From the NCBI GenBank assembly GCA_004294495.1, contig REAS01000050.1, forward strand, positions 1 to 32,967: DNA of 32,967 nt, written 5' to 3'. This DNA comes from Sphingobacteriales bacterium. GTDB lineage: Bacteria > Bacteroidota > Bacteroidia > Sphingobacteriales > Sphingobacteriaceae. Below the pieces are notes generated by a model. It did no database searches. It worked only from the letters and a program-made list of their open reading frames with translations, and had not been told where the DNA came from. This document shows, in pieces, positions 19,758 to 27,359 of this stretch. Within the stretch, counting starts at the first letter, position 1, and every line of letters starts with the position of its first letter. The position numbers and the translations under genes are program-made.

Positions 19758-19817
19758 AATATTGGTATAAAAAAAATCAGGAAATATTTATTTCCTGCTT
19801 TTTTTTATACCAATATT
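19758..19817. terminator. Large hairpin/terminator downstream of lipoprotein gene
   Basis: AATATTGGTATAAAAAAAATCAGGAAATA / TATTTCCTGCTTTTTTTTATACCAATATT: 29-nt arms with one mismatch, T8 tract. Confidence 0.75.
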
Positions 19818-19827
19818 TAAAACCTTC

Positions 19828-19959
19828 CCTATAAAACACCAACCCCATTTAACTAAACGGGATTGTAGCGGTTACCCCGAAATGGTATTGGACTTTGCGT
19901 TGGCAATTGAGGAGTATGAGCGTAAAGCCCGACTAGCCCCAACCTATAAAACACCAGCC
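19828..19959. repeat. REP-like intergenic repeat, copy B, bracketed by 17-nt direct repeats
   Basis: GATTGTAGCGGTTACCCCG (19861) ... GAGGAGTATGAGCGTAAAGCCCGAC; bracketed by CCTATAAAACACCAACC (19828-19844) and CCTATAAAACACCAGCC (19943-19959). Confidence 0.65.
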
Positions 19960-20007
19960 TTTGCTTTTCTAAAAACAATTTAGAAAAAACATGTTTGTAA
20001 TTAACAT

Positions 20008-22023
20008 TTACAGTTTTACCAAAATAACTTTTGATTGAAAGGGTGCTAAACTTAAGCTCGTAATTTCTTTACCATTTAAACCTAATACTTTTTTATTTAC
20101 AAACGTTTGCGACTTTTGTAAACTTGTTGGGTTTGTAATTAATTGTGGGTAAAATCCTTTTTGGTTTAACGCATTATGGTTGGTAAATGTGCCATTAGTT
20201 TCGTAGCCGTATGTATTTTTCCAATCTTTAAAAGTAAAGCGGTTATTTACTTTAATATTTTCGCCAACACTATCTTTAAGATTGTAATAATCTTCGGCCA
20301 AAGTATCGGAGTGTAAACTATAATAGGCATTAAAGTTAAACTTTGCCATATTTTTGGTACCGGGCAACAACCAATTTATAAGTATTGCTCCAATTTGTTT
20401 GGGCTGTGTTAAAACTACGGTATTGTTAAAATAACTATTGTTTATGGTACTTGCAGGTTTTGCCCACTCGGCAATGCCTAGTCCGTTTTTACAATTATAA
20501 ACTAAGTTATTAGTTACGCTATTGTTGTAAGCATCGGAGTTGATGTGTATACCCGTAGCCGATATGTTTGAAACTGTATTGCCTTCTACACTAATGAAGT
20601 AAGTTAAATTATCAACATAAACTCCATTTGCCGCCGCAATTGGGCCGCTAGGTGTACCGTAATTAGAACCCGAAACGTTTGATATAATATTGTTTTTTAT
20701 TACATTATGGTGTGTAAAATATTTAGATTTTGCCCAACAGTAAATTGCTGCACCGTCGCTTAATTTAAGTAAAACGTTGTTAACTATATTGTTTTCCATT
20801 AGGCTGTAAGCGCCATCCATACGTATGCCCACATAACCTATGTTTTGTACTTTATTGTTGGTTATGCGGTTATTTATGGCGGTATGGCTTTGGGCAGTTT
20901 TTTCTACTTCGTTATTGGTAATGGTAATGCCCACCATTCCGTTTACGCCGTTTACTCCATAGCCCATTGTTAGGCCAATGTGGTGTACGTTATTTTTATC
21001 AATCAATAAATTTTCGGGTTCAAGGGCATAAATACCTCGTCCGTTTATAAACGAAATATCGTTTTTGGTAATTGTACAAGTTTTAGAAACTTGGTTTACA
21101 AACACTCCAGTGTGGTTTATGTGGTTTATGTTATTGTTTGAAATGGCAATGTTGGCGTTGTTACTACTTAAATTTATACCGTATTGGTCAAATTTTTGAA
21201 TTGCTAAATTCTTAATATTTACATTACTAACGCCATTATTTAATTTAATGCCATTACTTAAAACTACCGCTTCTGCGGATTTTGAATTAAAATTTGCGCC
21301 TCCAAAATAATAAAGCATTTTTTGTGTGGGATTGTAAAACCATTCTCCCAGACTGTCTAGTTCTTCAAATTTATTATCGAAATAATAACCCCAACCTTTA
21401 CCTAAAGTATTGGTTGAACTATCGGTAATGGTTACTTTATAATCGTCGAATTTTTTAACTATGCTGTTTCTTAATTCCCAATCCCAGGTTCTAAATCTTA
21501 AATTTGCGTTTTCCCAATAGCCTGGTTTTTGGTTTAAAGCCGAATCGATAAAAGTTATGCTGTTATTTACCCCATTTTGCATAATTGCGAAACCACTATT
21601 TGGGTACCTAGCCAAAGTTTGTAAGTTGCCATTATTATAAAATGATGTAATATTTTGTGAGCATGGTGCTTGCCAAATATTTTTGCTAAAAGCCGTAAAG
21701 CTTTTTAGCTGAATAGCACCCGATATTACTGGTTTTGCACCTTTACCATAAGCCGAAAATGTGATAGGCAAAGTTTTTGTACCAGATTGATTAATCAAAA
21801 TTTCTCCAAAAAAAACATCGTTACATTTAAAAAGTACGGTATTACCTGGGGCAAGTATTTGTTTATTTAATCTGTCAATCGTTTTCCAAGGATGCAATTC
21901 ATCTGTACCGGTATTGCTATTATTACCTGTTGATGAGGATAAATAATAAGTTTTTGATGCCGAAAAACTGTTTATTGCCGAAAGTATTAAAAAGGCAAGT
22001 GTAAAATAGCTGTACTTAATCAT
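20008..22023 (-). CDS. Secreted right-handed parallel beta-helix protein (pectate-lyase-like fold)
   Basis: 671 aa with signal peptide; YYLSSSTGNNSNTGTDELHPWKTIDRLN, repeated short N-rich strands (NVNIKNLAIQKFDQYGINLSSNNANIAISNNNINHINHTGVFV), C-terminal tail. Confidence 0.88.
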   Translation of the reverse strand: MIKYSYFTLAFLILSAINSFSASKTYYLSSSTGNNSNTGTDELHPWKTIDRLNKQILAPGNTVLFKCNDVFFGEILINQSGTKTLPITFSAYGKGAKPVISGAIQLKSFTAFSKNIWQAPCSQNITSFYNNGNLQTLARYPNSGFAIMQNGVNNSITFIDSALNQKPGYWENANLRFRTWDWELRNSIVKKFDDYKVTITDSSTNTLGKGWGYYFDNKFEELDSLGEWFYNPTQKMLYYFGGANFNSKSAEAVVLSNGIKLNNGVSNVNIKNLAIQKFDQYGINLSSNNANIAISNNNINHINHTGVFVNQVSKTCTITKNDISFINGRGIYALEPENLLIDKNNVHHIGLTMGYGVNGVNGMVGITITNNEVEKTAQSHTAINNRITNNKVQNIGYVGIRMDGAYSLMENNIVNNVLLKLSDGAAIYCWAKSKYFTHHNVIKNNIISNVSGSNYGTPSGPIAAANGVYVDNLTYFISVEGNTVSNISATGIHINSDAYNNSVTNNLVYNCKNGLGIAEWAKPASTINNSYFNNTVVLTQPKQIGAILINWLLPGTKNMAKFNFNAYYSLHSDTLAEDYYNLKDSVGENIKVNNRFTFKDWKNTYGYETNGTFTNHNALNQKGFYPQLITNPTSLQKSQTFVNKKVLGLNGKEITSLSLAPFQSKVILVKL

Positions 22024-22101
22024 ATTGGTTTTTGGTTTGGTTAAATATAGGTTGATTTTTTTATAATGGGATTCAAAATTTTTGATTAAAAAATATTCAT
22101 T

Positions 22102-23154
22102 TTATTTACTAACCTCAATCTCGAACAAATTAGGCCATTTTTTACCTGTAACAAACAAGCGTTTGGTTTTTGCATCGTACGCAATACCGTTTAACACATC
22201 GTTATTCTCGTCTTCAATTTCGCCTTTTGGCAAGGTAATTAAACTAATATATGCTTCAACCTCTCCCGTTTTTGGGTTAATAATGGCTATTAAATCGGAG
22301 GTGTAAATATTTGCATAAAGCTTACCATCAGCCCATTCTAATTCGTTTAGTTGGGCTACAGGCCCTTTATCATCATATACCTCAATAAAACCAGAGCTTT
22401 GGTAAGTTGTAGGGTTTAGTTTGTAAATTTTGTTGCTACCATCGGTATTGTAAATGGTTTGTCCATCAAACGCCAAGCCCCACCCCTCTAAAGTGTGGTT
22501 GTACGGAAATGTTTTTAGTAACTTAAAAGTGTTTTTATCGTACTCGAAACCAATGCCTTCCTTATAAGTAAGTTGTATAATTTTATTGCCAATGAGGGTA
22601 ATTCCTTCTCCAAAATATTTTTTATCTAACGTTATTTTTTGAATCACTTTACCTGCTAAAGTAGTTTTACGCATACTAGATGCCCCGTATTCGCCATCGC
22701 TTTCGTACAAAAAACCGTTGTGGTATTCTAAACCTTCGGTGTATGATGCGGTATCGTGTTTAAAAGTGTTTGTAATTTTGTAGCTAAGGTTTGCTGGTGT
22801 TATGGCCGACGTTAAAATAATGTTGGTGGCAATATCATTAGAAATACCTTTTGTAAAAATTTTGGCTGTTATTAACCTACTTCCTAAAGGTAAATTTTGT
22901 GTTTTTAAACTTAACGAAGTTGTATCTTTAAGAGACGCCACTTTTACCGAGTCTATAAAATATTGTATAGAATCAACTAAAGCATCTGGTAAAGAAAGCT
23001 TTATGTTAATAGTTTCGCCAGCTTTTAGTAATAAGCCCGCTTCGGGGGATGTGAAATTTGAGGTGTTTGCTGTGGGTTTAGTGTTGGTTTTGCAGGCGGA
23101 AATAAGCAGGGCAATTGCCAGGAGTATAAAAAATTGGCTTTGTGAGGTTTTCAT
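22102..23154 (-). CDS. Glutaminyl-peptide cyclotransferase (glutamine cyclotransferase family) lipoprotein
   Basis: From MKTSQSQFFILLAIALLISACKTN (lipobox); HDTASYTEGLEYHNGFLYESDGEYGASSMRKTTLAGKV, EGWGLAFDGQTIYNTDGSNKIYKLNP, LNGIAYDAKTKRLFVTGKKWPNLFEI. Confidence 0.9.
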   Translation of the reverse strand: MKTSQSQFFILLAIALLISACKTNTKPTANTSNFTSPEAGLLLKAGETINIKLSLPDALVDSIQYFIDSVKVASLKDTTSLSLKTQNLPLGSRLITAKIFTKGISNDIATNIILTSAITPANLSYKITNTFKHDTASYTEGLEYHNGFLYESDGEYGASSMRKTTLAGKVIQKITLDKKYFGEGITLIGNKIIQLTYKEGIGFEYDKNTFKLLKTFPYNHTLEGWGLAFDGQTIYNTDGSNKIYKLNPTTYQSSGFIEVYDDKGPVAQLNELEWADGKLYANIYTSDLIAIINPKTGEVEAYISLITLPKGEIEDENNDVLNGIAYDAKTKRLFVTGKKWPNLFEIEVSK

Positions 23155-23177
23155 AATTTTAGATAAATGTTTTACAA

Positions 23178-23432
23178 CTAAATAACGTCCCATAATTGCT
23201 CGTTTAACCAATTGTTAGGAAAGCCCATTTCTTTAATATGAGCCAAATAGCATTTAAACGGTTGTTTAATATCTAAATTATTTTGGAATGGGTAAGTATA
23301 GGCTCTTAAACGGTAATAGTTGATGTTTGACAAGGTTATGGCAGCATCAATATCATTACTGAATTTTAACCCTCGGCTTTTAAATTTTATAATTTGACTC
23401 TCAATAGTAATAGGTAGCTTGCTGTATTTCAT
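23178..23432 (-). pseudogene. Internally deleted Abi_2-like abortive infection protein remnant
   Basis: 84 aa: N-terminal TIESQIIKFKSRGLKFSNDIDAAITLSNINYYRLRAYTYPFQ matches start of Abi_2/AbiD/F-type proteins, while C-terminal MGFPNNWLNEQLW resembles their extreme C-terminus; the usual central region is missing. Confidence 0.7.
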
Positions 23433-23470
23433 TGTAGTTAAGCTTATAACTATCGTTATAAAAATCGAAA

Positions 23471-23511
23471 ACCAGCCCGGGTGCGCTGTTCGAACGAGAA
23501 GCGTGGCTGGT
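23471..23511. repeat. REP-like imperfect palindrome
   Basis: ACCAGCC...GGCTGGT outer stem, inner GCGCT/AGCGT stem, loop containing GTTCGAAC. Confidence 0.6.
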
Positions 23512-23636
23512 ATTGTTAGTACAAATATATTAGATATTTTTGGAGTTACAATAAATGTTTGTTTTAAATTTAAACTTATTAGTGTTTTGTTAAAATCAAT
23601 TAGTAAACAAAAAATACTTAGGAAAGTCGCAACAAA

Positions 23637-23999
23637 TCAATAATTCCAAAACGCATCTTCAATATGGTTTAGTTTATATTCTGTTGTGCTGCTAAACAAA
23701 ACGCTAATAATATCAAACCTAATTTCGCCTTTGTGGCTCATTAAATGTATGTATTCGTTAGCGGCTAAAGTTAATAATTGCTGTTTTTTTGCGTCAACAA
23801 ATTCCTCGGGTTTACCAAAAAAATCGCCAGTGCGGGTTTTTATTTCAACAAAAATTATAGTGCTATCTAAATAAGCAATTAAGTCAACTTCGGCTTTTTT
23901 GTAGCACCAGTTTTCGTCTAATATTTCGTAGCCTTTTCGTTCTAAATAGGCTTTGGCAATAGCCTCGCCATTATGGCCTAAATTATTATGCTGCGCCAT
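23637..23999 (-). CDS. YraN / UPF0102 family putative endonuclease
   Basis: 120 aa; GHNGEAIAKAYLERKGYEILDENWCYKKAEVDLIAYLDSTIIFVEIKTRTGDFFGKPEEFVDAKKQQLLTLAANEYI. Confidence 0.95.
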   Translation of the reverse strand: MAQHNNLGHNGEAIAKAYLERKGYEILDENWCYKKAEVDLIAYLDSTIIFVEIKTRTGDFFGKPEEFVDAKKQQLLTLAANEYIHLMSHKGEIRFDIISVLFSSTTEYKLNHIEDAFWNY

Positions 24000-25987
24000 T
24001 ATTTTATAATTACCGAGCCTAAATAATTAGATATATATTTCTCTACTTCCTTTAATTGAAGGTAATCTTTCATTAAAATATTGTCTTGTTCTTCGCTGTT
24101 GCCAGCCTGCATTTCTTTTTGCTTGTTAATAACCATTGTAGCGATTTTTTTCTTTTTTAAATGAAAAATTGCGCCCATAATGGTGGCTTTTAGATTAGTT
24201 TTTTCGTCGGGAACGTTAATGTGGTGCATATTGTACCAGTTGGCACTTAACATATAAGGCGATGATATTAAAGCGATTGCCAAATCTTTAATCTCCTTAT
24301 CGGGATGCTGTATCAACGTTTTTTCCGTTGGCATTATTCCTTTATCTAGCTCATCGTGGTAATAAGTTATCACACGTTCGCACAATTTATCGTTAAAGGT
24401 AATATCGCTAAGGTTGGTAATAATGTAGGGGCCAATATAGGTGTCTGTCATCTCGTCCCAGTTTACCAAAACATCGCCATAAGTTATTAAAACTCGTATG
24501 AGCTCTCGCTCTTGGTACTCGTCGGTTTCTAGGGTTTCGGGCTTCGAGCTTCCGGCTTCGGGCTGCCAGCTTTGCGTTTCGGGCTGCGAGTTTTCGGGCT
24601 TCTGGCCTCCAGCTGCCGGCAAATGGTTGCGGGTTTCCGAATTCGAGCCTTGATGATAATCTTTTTTTAGCTTGGTTAATTTAATTTTATTAAGCTCGGC
24701 AATTAAAATACGCTCTTCAACATTTAACAATCCACTGCATTCTCGTACAAAAACCGATGCTTTAATGGCATCAGGGATTTTAGCAATGCTTTCTATAATT
24801 TCCCTAATTACTCCAGCTTTTTTAATTGGGTCGTTGGCAGCTTCCTTTAGCAGGATTTGGGTTTTATAGAAAATAAAATCTTGTTGCTTAAGCTCAATAT
24901 GGGTTTTAAAAGCTGCCGAACCTAGCTTTTGTATGTACGAATCGGGGTCGTGGCCATCCGGAAAAAGTACAACTTTAACATCTAAACCCTCCTCCAAAAT
25001 CATATCTAATCCTCGTAGCGATGCTTTTATACCTGCTGCATCGCCATCAAATAATATAGTTACGTTTTTGGTAAACCTACCAATTAGTCTAATTTGCTCG
25101 GTTGTTAGCGATGTGCCAGATGATGCCACCACATTCTCTACCCCGGCTTGCTGTACCGATAAAACATCGGCATAACCTTCAACTAAATAGCAATTACCCA
25201 AATCACGAATTGCTTTCTTTGCTTGAAAAAGCCCGTAGAGTACATTCGATTTATGGTAAATATCACTCTCGGGCGAGTTTACATATTTAGGTACATTTTT
25301 ATCTGTTTTTAAAGTACGGCCACCAAAGCCAATGATGCGACCAGTAAAATTATGAATTGGGAACATTACCCGACCTCTAAACCTGTCGTAAACTTTTCCG
25401 CTATCGTTTTTTACAGTTAAGCCTGTTTCTTCTAAAAACTCGGGACGGTAACCATCGGCAACAGCCTTATCTTGTAAAGCCGTCCATTCATCGGGCGAAT
25501 AGCCCAACTCAAATTTTTTGATAATATCGTCTCTAAACCCTCGTTCTCTAAAGTAACTTAAGCCAATAGTTTGGCCGTTAAGGGTGTCCCACATGGTTTT
25601 TTCAAAAAACTTAGCGGCGTAATTCGTAATTATATATAAGCTTTCTCGCCTATCAACCTCTGCTTGGTATTCTGGCGTAATTTCGCTTTCCTCAATCTCA
25701 ATATTGTATTTTTTGGCAAGATATTTTAAAGCTTCAGGGTACGAATATTTTTCGTGTTCCATTACAAAACTTATGCTATCGCCACCTTTGCCACAGCCAA
25801 AACATTTGTAAATTCCTTTGGCAGGAGATACATTAAACGACGGCGATTTCTCGTTATGGAAAGGGCAAAGCCCAATCATACTAGTTCCTCGCTTTTTTAG
25901 TTGCACAAAATCGCCCACAACCTCCTCTACCAAAGCGGTTTCAACAATACGGTCTATGGTTTCTTTTTTAATCATTGCAAAAAACAA
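23999..25987 (-). CDS. dnaG: DNA primase
   Basis: 662 aa (likely start at internal MIKKETIDRIVE); zinc finger CPFHNEKSPSFNVSPAKGIYKCFGCGKGGD; TOPRIM NCYLVEGYADVLSVQQAGVENVVASSGTSLT. Confidence 0.97.
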   Translation of the reverse strand: MFFAMIKKETIDRIVETALVEEVVGDFVQLKKRGTSMIGLCPFHNEKSPSFNVSPAKGIYKCFGCGKGGDSISFVMEHEKYSYPEALKYLAKKYNIEIEESEITPEYQAEVDRRESLYIITNYAAKFFEKTMWDTLNGQTIGLSYFRERGFRDDIIKKFELGYSPDEWTALQDKAVADGYRPEFLEETGLTVKNDSGKVYDRFRGRVMFPIHNFTGRIIGFGGRTLKTDKNVPKYVNSPESDIYHKSNVLYGLFQAKKAIRDLGNCYLVEGYADVLSVQQAGVENVVASSGTSLTTEQIRLIGRFTKNVTILFDGDAAGIKASLRGLDMILEEGLDVKVVLFPDGHDPDSYIQKLGSAAFKTHIELKQQDFIFYKTQILLKEAANDPIKKAGVIREIIESIAKIPDAIKASVFVRECSGLLNVEERILIAELNKIKLTKLKKDYHQGSNSETRNHLPAAGGQKPENSQPETQSWQPEAGSSKPETLETDEYQERELIRVLITYGDVLVNWDEMTDTYIGPYIITNLSDITFNDKLCERVITYYHDELDKGIMPTEKTLIQHPDKEIKDLAIALISSPYMLSANWYNMHHINVPDEKTNLKATIMGAIFHLKKKKIATMVINKQKEMQAGNSEEQDNILMKDYLQLKEVEKYISNYLGSVIIK

Positions 25988-26129
25988 ATTTGCAGAAAAT
26001 TAAAGCGGTAGGCAAATGTTTTGTAGGGATAAAAAAGACGAAGGAATTACATTTAGATTGCGGTAAAAAAAAGAAACGCTTATAAAGCACTCCAAATTAT
26101 TCCCTATCTCAAACTTATTTAACAAAAAA

Positions 26130-26151
26130 AGCCCCCAATAAATTGGAGGCT
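26130..26151 (-). terminator. Intrinsic terminator of rpsP
   Basis: Minus strand AGCCTCCAAT-TT-ATTGGGGGCT followed by TTTTTTT. Confidence 0.85.
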
Positions 26152-26173
26152 AAAAAAAAAACAAAAATATTTT

Positions 26174-26725
26174 TTAAGCTTCTGGTGCTGTTTCTTCAGT
26201 AGTTGCCGTAGCATCAACTTCAGTTTCTGCAACTGGTGCTTCTTCTTCAATTACTTCTTCAACAACTGGCGTGTTTTTAGCAATTATTGCTGCTGCCATT
26301 GCTTCTTTCTTTTTAGTTTCTTCAACTAAAGCGGCGTTTTTAACGTCTTGTTTTGCTGCTAATAAACCATCTTTTTGTGATTGTGTTTTACCTGTTTTAC
26401 CTTCTAACCAAGTAGCAAATTTTTCATCAGCTTGTTCTTGTGTTAAAGCACCTTTAGCTATACCACCGTTTAAATGGTGTTTGTACATTACGCCTTTGGT
26501 TGATAATAAAGTACGAGTAGTTTCGGTAGGTTGTGCACCATTACCTACCCATTGTACAGCCTTTTCGAAATTAATTTCAACAGTTGCTGGGTTTGTGTTT
26601 GGGTTATACGAACCTAAACGTTCGATAAATTTACCATCTCGTGGTGCTCTAGCATCGGCCACTACTATGTAGTAAAATGGGCGGCTTTTTTTACCGTGTC
26701 TTTGTAATCTAATTTTAGTTGCCAT
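26174..26725 (-). CDS. rpsP: 30S ribosomal protein S16 with extended acidic C-terminus
   Basis: 183 aa; [75 protein letters not shown]. Confidence 0.96.
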   Translation of the reverse strand: MATKIRLQRHGKKSRPFYYIVVADARAPRDGKFIERLGSYNPNTNPATVEINFEKAVQWVGNGAQPTETTRTLLSTKGVMYKHHLNGGIAKGALTQEQADEKFATWLEGKTGKTQSQKDGLLAAKQDVKNAALVEETKKKEAMAAAIIAKNTPVVEEVIEEEAPVAETEVDATATTEETAPEA

Positions 26726-27016
26726 GTTTTAAATACATTTAAATTTGCAATTCCTTTTTATTAAGGGATGCAAAGATAACAAAATTTATCTAAATAGTAT
26801 GACGCTGAGGTAAATAAATATATTAAAAAGTTTATTGATTATTTGATAGTAAGAAAGATAAAAAATCAATTAATGTTAACTAAATTAAATACTATTGTTT
26901 CGGAGTAGTTATTTCTATTGAATTGGTAAGAAAATTTAAAAGAACTATCTTTTTTATGAAATTATAGGTCTTTTATAAATTTAGCTGGGTATTAAGGCAA
27001 AAGACCTTACGTAAAT

Positions 27017-27093
27017 CTTTGTGTTCTTTGCGGTAAAACCTAAAATTATTTTTACCGGAAAGAACGCAAAGGGGAAACGCAAAGGACACAAAG
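27017..27093. repeat. Dispersed-type inverted repeat
   Basis: CTTTGTGTTCTTTGCGGT (27017) and AAACGCAAAGGACACAAAG (27075-27093) near-complementary; internal direct repeat ACGCAAAGG. Confidence 0.75.
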
Positions 27094-27250
27094 CTGGCTG
27101 TAAACGCTTTCAATAAATAATCAAACGCTTAAATACTTTTTCAATTTACCTCCCAAACTTTAGTTAAATATTGAAACTACTGATTATAGCTTTGCGTTTA
27201 GTACAAATTGTTTAAATGGCGGAATCAAGTAATAAAAGCTGGTAAAATAA

Positions 27251-27284
27251 ATTGGCTTATAGTGCGGGTGCACTACAAGCCAAT
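27251..27284 (-). terminator. Hairpin downstream of GH35 gene, possible terminator
   Basis: ATTGGCTT-A-TAGTGC-GGGT-GCACTA-C-AAGCCAAT, 8+6 bp stem with one mismatch; moderate U tract on minus strand. Confidence 0.6.
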
Positions 27285-27359
27285 ATCATAATTTTATCAT
27301 AAAATCAATACCAAAATGGTAAACAAATGTTAAATTCGATAGATTTTAAAGCCCAAAAC

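Noticed and set aside
22802-23185. 127-aa plus-strand ORF antisense to glutamine cyclotransferase
   Set aside because: No domain or promoter support; opposite strand is clearly coding.
23481-23511. GTTCGAAC loop resembling a tRNA T-loop
   Set aside because: No acceptor, D or anticodon arms and no CCA context; fits a REP-like palindrome instead.
26271-26672. 133-aa plus-strand ORF antisense to rpsP
   Set aside because: Shadow ORF; low-complexity and fully overlapped by S16.
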